Source of the DNA: Anisodus tanguticus
Taxonomy: Eukaryota; Streptophyta; Magnoliopsida; Solanales; Solanaceae
Direction of reading: 5' to 3'
DNA length: 64,000 nt
NCBI GenBank assembly: GCA_034509755.1
Contig: CM067546.1
Coordinates: 18,396,615-18,460,614, forward strand
The translations under genes were made by a program, and so were the position numbers. The notes below the pieces were generated by a model. The model saw only the letters and a program-made list of their open reading frames with translations, was not told where the DNA came from and ran no database searches. Numbering within the stretch: position 1 is the first letter of the stretch; every line of letters begins with the position of its first letter. Positions 59,492 to 64,000 of this stretch are shown piece after piece.

Positions 59492-62400
59492 ATGGAGGAT
59501 TATAAATTGAAAGGTCTAGGAGCTATTGATGAAAAGAATATGGCTCCAGGAAGCATAAGTAGCAATGATATGATATTCCGGGCGGATAAAATTGATTTGA
59601 AAAGTTTGGATGTTCAATTGGAGAAGCACTTGAGTAGGGTTTGGTCAAGTAATATGGAGAATCAAAACCAAAGGCCAAAGGAAGTGTGGGAGATTGATCC
59701 TTCTAAGTTGGAAATAAGGTATCTTGTAGCTCAGGGAACCTATGGTACTGTTTACCGAGGTACTTATGACAATCAAGATGTTGCAGGTAACACACTCAAT
59801 TGTTTTATTATTACTACATGTTTTGATTTGAGAATGATGTATGTATCTGAAAATTATAGGGTATTATTGTTGTATTTGGTGATATGTCTGTTCCTTTAAA
59901 GTATTATTTGACGTAACTAGACTTAGCTCCATGTTTTTTATAACTTGAACCTTTTATGATACAATTTGTCAATTCTTCTAAATTTATTTGCTTGAATATT
60001 GACGTGGCAATGACAAAATCCTTTCCAGTACTCTTGTGTACAAAATTTGCATCTACAAATTACTAAGTCAAAGTTTCTGAGATTTTAGTTGTTTTATCAA
60101 ATACTCAGTTGTGAGATTTCACTGAATATGTTGTTGTTGTATCAAATACTGAGTTGTCATACGGAATACGTTAGTAATAAAAAGTTCTTCCTGATGGATG
60201 TGTTGCTTTTTCTTTTGGTTGCATCAATGAAATTTCTTGGAGTATAATTTACGGAGATCTCACCAGAAGCTTGAGGCATTGAACAAGATGTTTGGTATGC
60301 AATATGCATTAACTAATTTCTTTAATTCATGGTTACTTTCACCACTGTTTATTAGGATCTATACAGTTGACAGTGAAGAAATCCTTTCTCCTTTTTTTCT
60401 TAATGGGAATGGGTTTTTATTGAAATGAAAACGGGTCTAAATGGACCAAATTGATAGTAAGGATAAATACAGTGGCCCCCCAACTAGCTCTAGATTGAAA
60501 CGTAGTTGTTATTGTTGGGAGTGAGGGGTTTGTTGGGCGGAAATCAAACATAAAGTAGCAAAGTTGGGTATAGTTTTTCGTCTTTTCACATTGTGTGTTT
60601 GTGTAAAAAGCTAAATAAAGAAAAAGGAGAAGAAGTAAACTCTTCTTTGTTCCAGCATTACGATGTGGCTTAAGGCCAATATCTTACTGTATGAGATTGC
60701 TTTGCTCATGGGCATGTTTAAAAGTTCTTTTGATACATCAAGGGTTTTAGGATTTCTCTCACTGAAGATACTTTCGCGAGTAATCATTTTAGTCTTATAA
60801 TTTTCTACTTCTGCATTGAACGCTTCAGAGAAGTCCATATGCAATCCTTGCATAAAAAGGAAAAAATCAGAAATGTCTATATGCAATGTCCCAGAGAGAG
60901 TTCTAATTGAAATATGTACATGTCCCAACTGCAATTGGTTATAGTGTCTATGGAACGCTCATGCACTTGGGTGGTTTGAATCCACCCCAAAAAAAGCGAA
61001 GAGAAAAAGAAAAAGAAGTTAACAAACTGCAATCCGTGTTTTTTTTAAATTATGTTTATGGTCACAAGCTATTCGATCAGGGTAAAAAGCATCATATTTT
61101 TAAGATCATATAGCACCATAATGACATTCTTATTGACGAGCATATGATATTTGAAATGAACTTAGAAACCAAATAAAAATCATTTATGAAATGAACGTAG
61201 AAACCAAAATAAAAAACATTTTTGAAATGAACTTTGAGTTAAAGATGGATAGGACAGTAGTTTCATTTGACAAATCGAGTGAAATACATTCGGAGGAGTT
61301 TGGGATATGGCATTTGACAGAACTTTATTCTAAAGGATCAGTGACAGAACTTTAATCTCTATGAAAAAGGATCAGGGGAATTTTTGCAACAACAGGTGTA
61401 AGACTTTCTTGTGTTTATTATTTTTGCAGTGAAGCTATTGGATTGGGGAGAGGATGGCATGACCACTGCTGCAGAAACTGTTGCTCTACGGGCATCATTT
61501 AAGCAAGAGGTTACTGTTTGGCAAAAGCTTGACCATCCAAATGTTACCAAAGTACATATTTTCTTCTCTATTCTGTGCTTTTCAATATTTAAGTATCAAC
61601 CTACTGCAACAATTGTAGTTTAACACATGCTCATAATTTCATATTTGGTACGTTATGATTATCTCATTAAGTTAGTCATGCTTCCAAATTATATATGATT
61701 ATCATTTTCATTTTCAGTTTGTTGGTGCTTCTATGGGAACTTCAAATCTTAAGATTCCTTCAAAGAATCCTTCTGAGGATTACACCACATATCCGTCTCG
61801 GGCTTGTTGTGTACTTGTGGAATTCCTCCATGGAGGAACATTGAAAAATTACTTGTTCAAAAACAGGAAAAAGAAACTTGCCTTTAAGATTGTCATTCAA
61901 CTTGCTTTGGATTTGTCTAGGGGGTAAGTGTCTCTGTCTAACATTATTGAGTTGGTCATTATACTGGATGATGTTTGTTTTCCTCTTGATTTTGTAGGTT
62001 GGGCTATTTGCATTCGGAAAAGATTATACATCTGATGTGAAAGCTGAAAATATGTTGTTGGATATGGATAGAACTCTAAAAATTGCTGATTTTGGGGTTG
62101 CTCGTGTTGAGGCGCAAAATCCTCAGGACATGACTGGTGAAACTGGAACTCTTGGATATATGGCTCCAGAGGTATTCATATAATTTTACAAGAGATGTGA
62201 GATTTGCTATGAATGTCTGACATGATGCTATCATATCATCATTGGTCTACCCTCTCGTTTACTTGTGTTTGATATCTTCAATCCTTTTATTCTTCTTTAA
62301 AAGTAATCTTTTGTATCCACAAAAAATCCAATTCTTCTGATGTACAGACTAATTGGGTACGTCCTTTAGGTACTTGAGGGCAAGCCCTATAACAGAAAAT

Positions 62401-62504
62401 GTGATGTATACAGCTTTGGTATTTGCTTATGGGAGATTTATTGTTGTGATCTTCCATATCCAGATATTAGCTTTGCTGAAGTTTCTTCCGCAGTTGTCAG
62501 ACAG
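59492..62504 (+). CDS. MRK1: Raf-related (MRK1-like) protein kinase gene, frameshifted in the HRD motif, last exon not in window
   Basis: A cytosolic Ser/Thr kinase of the plant Raf-like MAPKKK group. Exons: 59492-59786, 61430-61551, 61718-61923, 61998-62171, 62370-62504, all with GT-AG borders and matching phases. The N-terminus has LKSLDVQLEKHLSRVWSS. Kinase motifs in order: a variant glycine loop AQGTYGTVYRGTYDNQDVA, VKLLDWGEDGM (catalytic Lys), KQEVTVWQKLDHPNVTK (alpha-C Glu), FVGASMGTSNLKIPS, LVEFLHGGTLKNYLF, LKIADFGVARVEAQNP (DFG), TGETGTLGYMAPE and GKPYNRKCDVYSFGICLWEI. At the catalytic loop, where HRDVKAEN is expected, one base is missing at 62032/62033, shifting to a TGA. The C-terminal exon after VVRQ is not found before 63.2 kb. 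Intron 1 (1.64 kb) is otherwise empty. The 5' part is separated by the Tat element. Confidence 0.87.
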
Positions 62505-63173
62505 GTTCGCTTGTTTCAGAATTTCATCCTGTTGTTCACACCATGATTTTCCCTCTATTTTTTGCTTCTGCCGAGTTACACATAGTGCTGGGTGTCGTTG
62601 TCTGAAGTGGTCTTTGACGATGGGTCAAATGTCTATATGCATCGCTTCAATGGCCTCTCAAATACTCTTATATTACATAAAATGAGGTCCTAGAAGGTTC
62701 TTGTTTTATGTATCTTTCAGATATCGAGTGAAAATCAGGGATAGTAGGTTAGTCAAATTTTTTGGAAAACATTTTTTTCCAGAAAAAAATGAGGAAAATG
62801 ATTTCTCTAATGAAAATAGGGAAAACAAATTTACATTTCACACTAGTTGTTTAATATCCACCCTCCAACACACCCCACCTCACCCCCAACCTCATAGCCC
62901 CTATCCCACCACCCCAACACCCCTAGACCCCATGCCAACCCCTTTAGTGTTTGCCTAGATTAGGGACAATATATTCGGTTTTGTTAAACAAAGGTAATAT
63001 ACCTGTGATATACACTGAATATACGGTAGTATATATCACAGGTATACAAAGCGATGAGCGAAGCAAAGGGCACCAAAGAAGGGGCGCAAGCGGGGCCCCG
63101 GCAAAGAGCGGCCCAAATGGCCCAACACGATAAGGCCAGTCACGATACTAGGGCAGCAAAACAGTGGACATAG
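62505..63173. other. Kinase intron or flank with low-complexity DNA
   Basis: Begins with a good donor (GTTCGC after VVRQ). It holds an A-rich stretch (62760-62830), a CACCCC-rich run (about 62862-62945), and an inverted repeat ATACCTGTGATATAC / GTATATATCACAGGTAT (about 62998-63046). None of the conserved C-terminal kinase residues is found in any frame I read. Confidence 0.5.
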
Positions 63174-63402
63174 TTGTATATTAAGGAAAGTATATTGTGT
63201 GTATATTGTAGTATATTTGTTACCTAGATTAGGATATACACTTACCATATTTAGGATATACACTTACCATAATTGTATAGTTAGAATTATGGTAGAATAA
63301 GGTTCTAGGAATAGAATAGGAATAGGATTCTCCTATTTTGTAACTTGTATATATATATATCTATTCAATCAATGAAAATAATCAAGGGGATTATTTCTTT
63401 CA
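63174..63402 (+). mobile_element. 5' LTR (at least its 3' part) of a copia element
   Basis: Ends GGGGATTATTTCTTTCA directly before a Met-tRNA primer site. It contains TATATATATA at about 63347 as a TATA region. The start is uncertain: TGTATATTAAGGAAAG at 63174 is a plausible LTR start, but 62982 (TGTTAAAC) is also possible. The 3' LTR is outside the window. Confidence 0.55.
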
Positions 63403-63416
63403 TGGTATCAAGAGAC
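63403..63416 (+). other. Primer binding site of the copia element
   Basis: TGGTATCAAGAGAC follows the LTR end CA immediately. It is close to the initiator-Met primer site TGGTATCAGAGC used by most plant copia elements. Confidence 0.8.
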
Positions 63417-63561
63417 TAGGTTTTACAAAAAAAAATTCTCTCCCTAAATTTTTTGACCTTCTCGGCCGAGAACCCCCCCCCCCTCGGGTTTCTCACCCAA
63501 ATTTCGTCTTCCGCTCTCAAAAACCTCTCTTAAATTTCCCCTCCTTCTTTGTTCTTTCAAT

Positions 63562-64000
63562 ATGTCTAAGAACAATTATCACATTGCCCTCACGGTTCCC
63601 AATATCAAGAGCAGTATCCCTATTGTCCTTGAGAAGGAAAACGTCCAATATGTGACGTGGGCGGAGTTGTTTAAAATTCACGCTATCTCTTATCAAGTTC
63701 TTCATCACATCATTCCTCCCGCTAGACCCCTTCCTGCGGAGGACCCTGAGTTATGGATTACGCTTGATGCTACCGTTCTCCGGTGGATCTACGCCACTAT
63801 TTCGGTGGACCTTCTACAGACGATTATTGAGTCGGATACCACAGCTATGGCTGCATGGAATAGATTGCGTGACATATTCCAAGACAACCAACATTCACGT
63901 GTCGTCACACTCGAGCAGGAATTCTCTCTAGTTCGAATGGACGAATTTCCGAACGTTTCTGCATATTGCAAGAAACTAAAGAAGTTGGCATATCAACTCC
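63562..64000 (+). CDS. copia gag (UBN2-type) open at the window end
   Basis: ATG 63562 opens a frame that has no stop through base 64000 (146 codons), so the gene runs on outside. The protein reads MSKNNYHIALTVPNIKSSIP, then YVTWAELFKIHAISYQVL, LWITLDATVLRWIYATIS, AMAAWNRLRDIFQDN and SRVVTLEQEFSLVRMDEF. This is the usual order of the copia capsid-like (retrotransposon gag / UBN2) domain, with the conserved W...F, AW..L and SR...L motifs. It is the only retroelement frame in the window with no visible lesion, which suggests a younger insertion than its neighbours. It stands 1.1 kb downstream of the last visible kinase exon, same strand. Confidence 0.85.
   Translation, partial: MSKNNYHIALTVPNIKSSIPIVLEKENVQYVTWAELFKIHAISYQVLHHIIPPARPLPAEDPELWITLDATVLRWIYATISVDLLQTIIESDTTAMAAWNRLRDIFQDNQHSRVVTLEQEFSLVRMDEFPNVSAYCKKLKKLAYQL

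Overview
This is an AT-rich, repeat-dense stretch of a plant nuclear genome, most likely from the Solanaceae (potato, tomato, pepper or tobacco relatives). The evidence is a two-exon NET1-type gene, a multi-exon MRK1-like Raf-related kinase, GT-AG introns, RTE-like LINE tails of the type common in Solanaceae, and nested Ty3/gypsy, copia, hAT and Mutator-like elements. I saw no prokaryotic feature, no CRISPR array, and no tRNA or rRNA gene. Species cannot be fixed without a database search.

Layout. 1-6040 (minus): a NETWORKED1 (NAB-domain, actin-binding) gene copy. Exon 1 and the start of exon 2 are intact, but the rest carries about six lesions; a LINE fragment lies in its intron. 7540-8478: a non-autonomous hAT element with 8-bp target duplications. 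8690-9478: a long inverted-repeat (foldback) element. 9790-10170: a LINE reverse-transcriptase fragment. 10171-12167: a truncated LTR. 12168-34516: one Ty3/gypsy family on the minus strand arranged LTR - internal - LTR - internal - LTR. It lacks RT and integrase, is interrupted by a nearly intact hAT transposon (15795-19182) and a solo LTR (23835-25960), and ends in a four-unit tandem array of ~0.94-kb LTR pieces. 34530-34940: a LINE 3' tail. 35171-36418 and 40425-42132: long-TIR, Mutator-like elements. 42154-43485: a copia-type solo LTR.

43491-62504 is the second host gene, an MRK1-like Raf-related kinase on the plus strand. Its 5' region exists twice (36904-37433 plus 40046-40090, and 43620-44299), suggesting an old ~1-kb tandem duplication. 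A 14.9-kb Tat/Ogre-type Ty3/gypsy element (44305-59199, target duplication ATTTG) sits just upstream of the kinase coding region, 13 bp from a possible splice acceptor. A 3.6-kb solo LTR is nested inside its left LTR. The Tat element carries decayed gag-pol with two RNase H domains and, between pol and the 3' LTR, a decayed antisense gene with candidate introns. The kinase has a one-base deletion inside its catalytic HRD motif, and its last exon is not in the window. A copia element with an open gag frame starts near 63.2 kb and runs off the end.

The two host genes have no visible functional link. The window is mainly a record of repeated insertion into and around two broken or breaking genes. 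Many lesions are one-base changes, some in homopolymer runs, so assembly error must be excluded before calling any of these genes dead.
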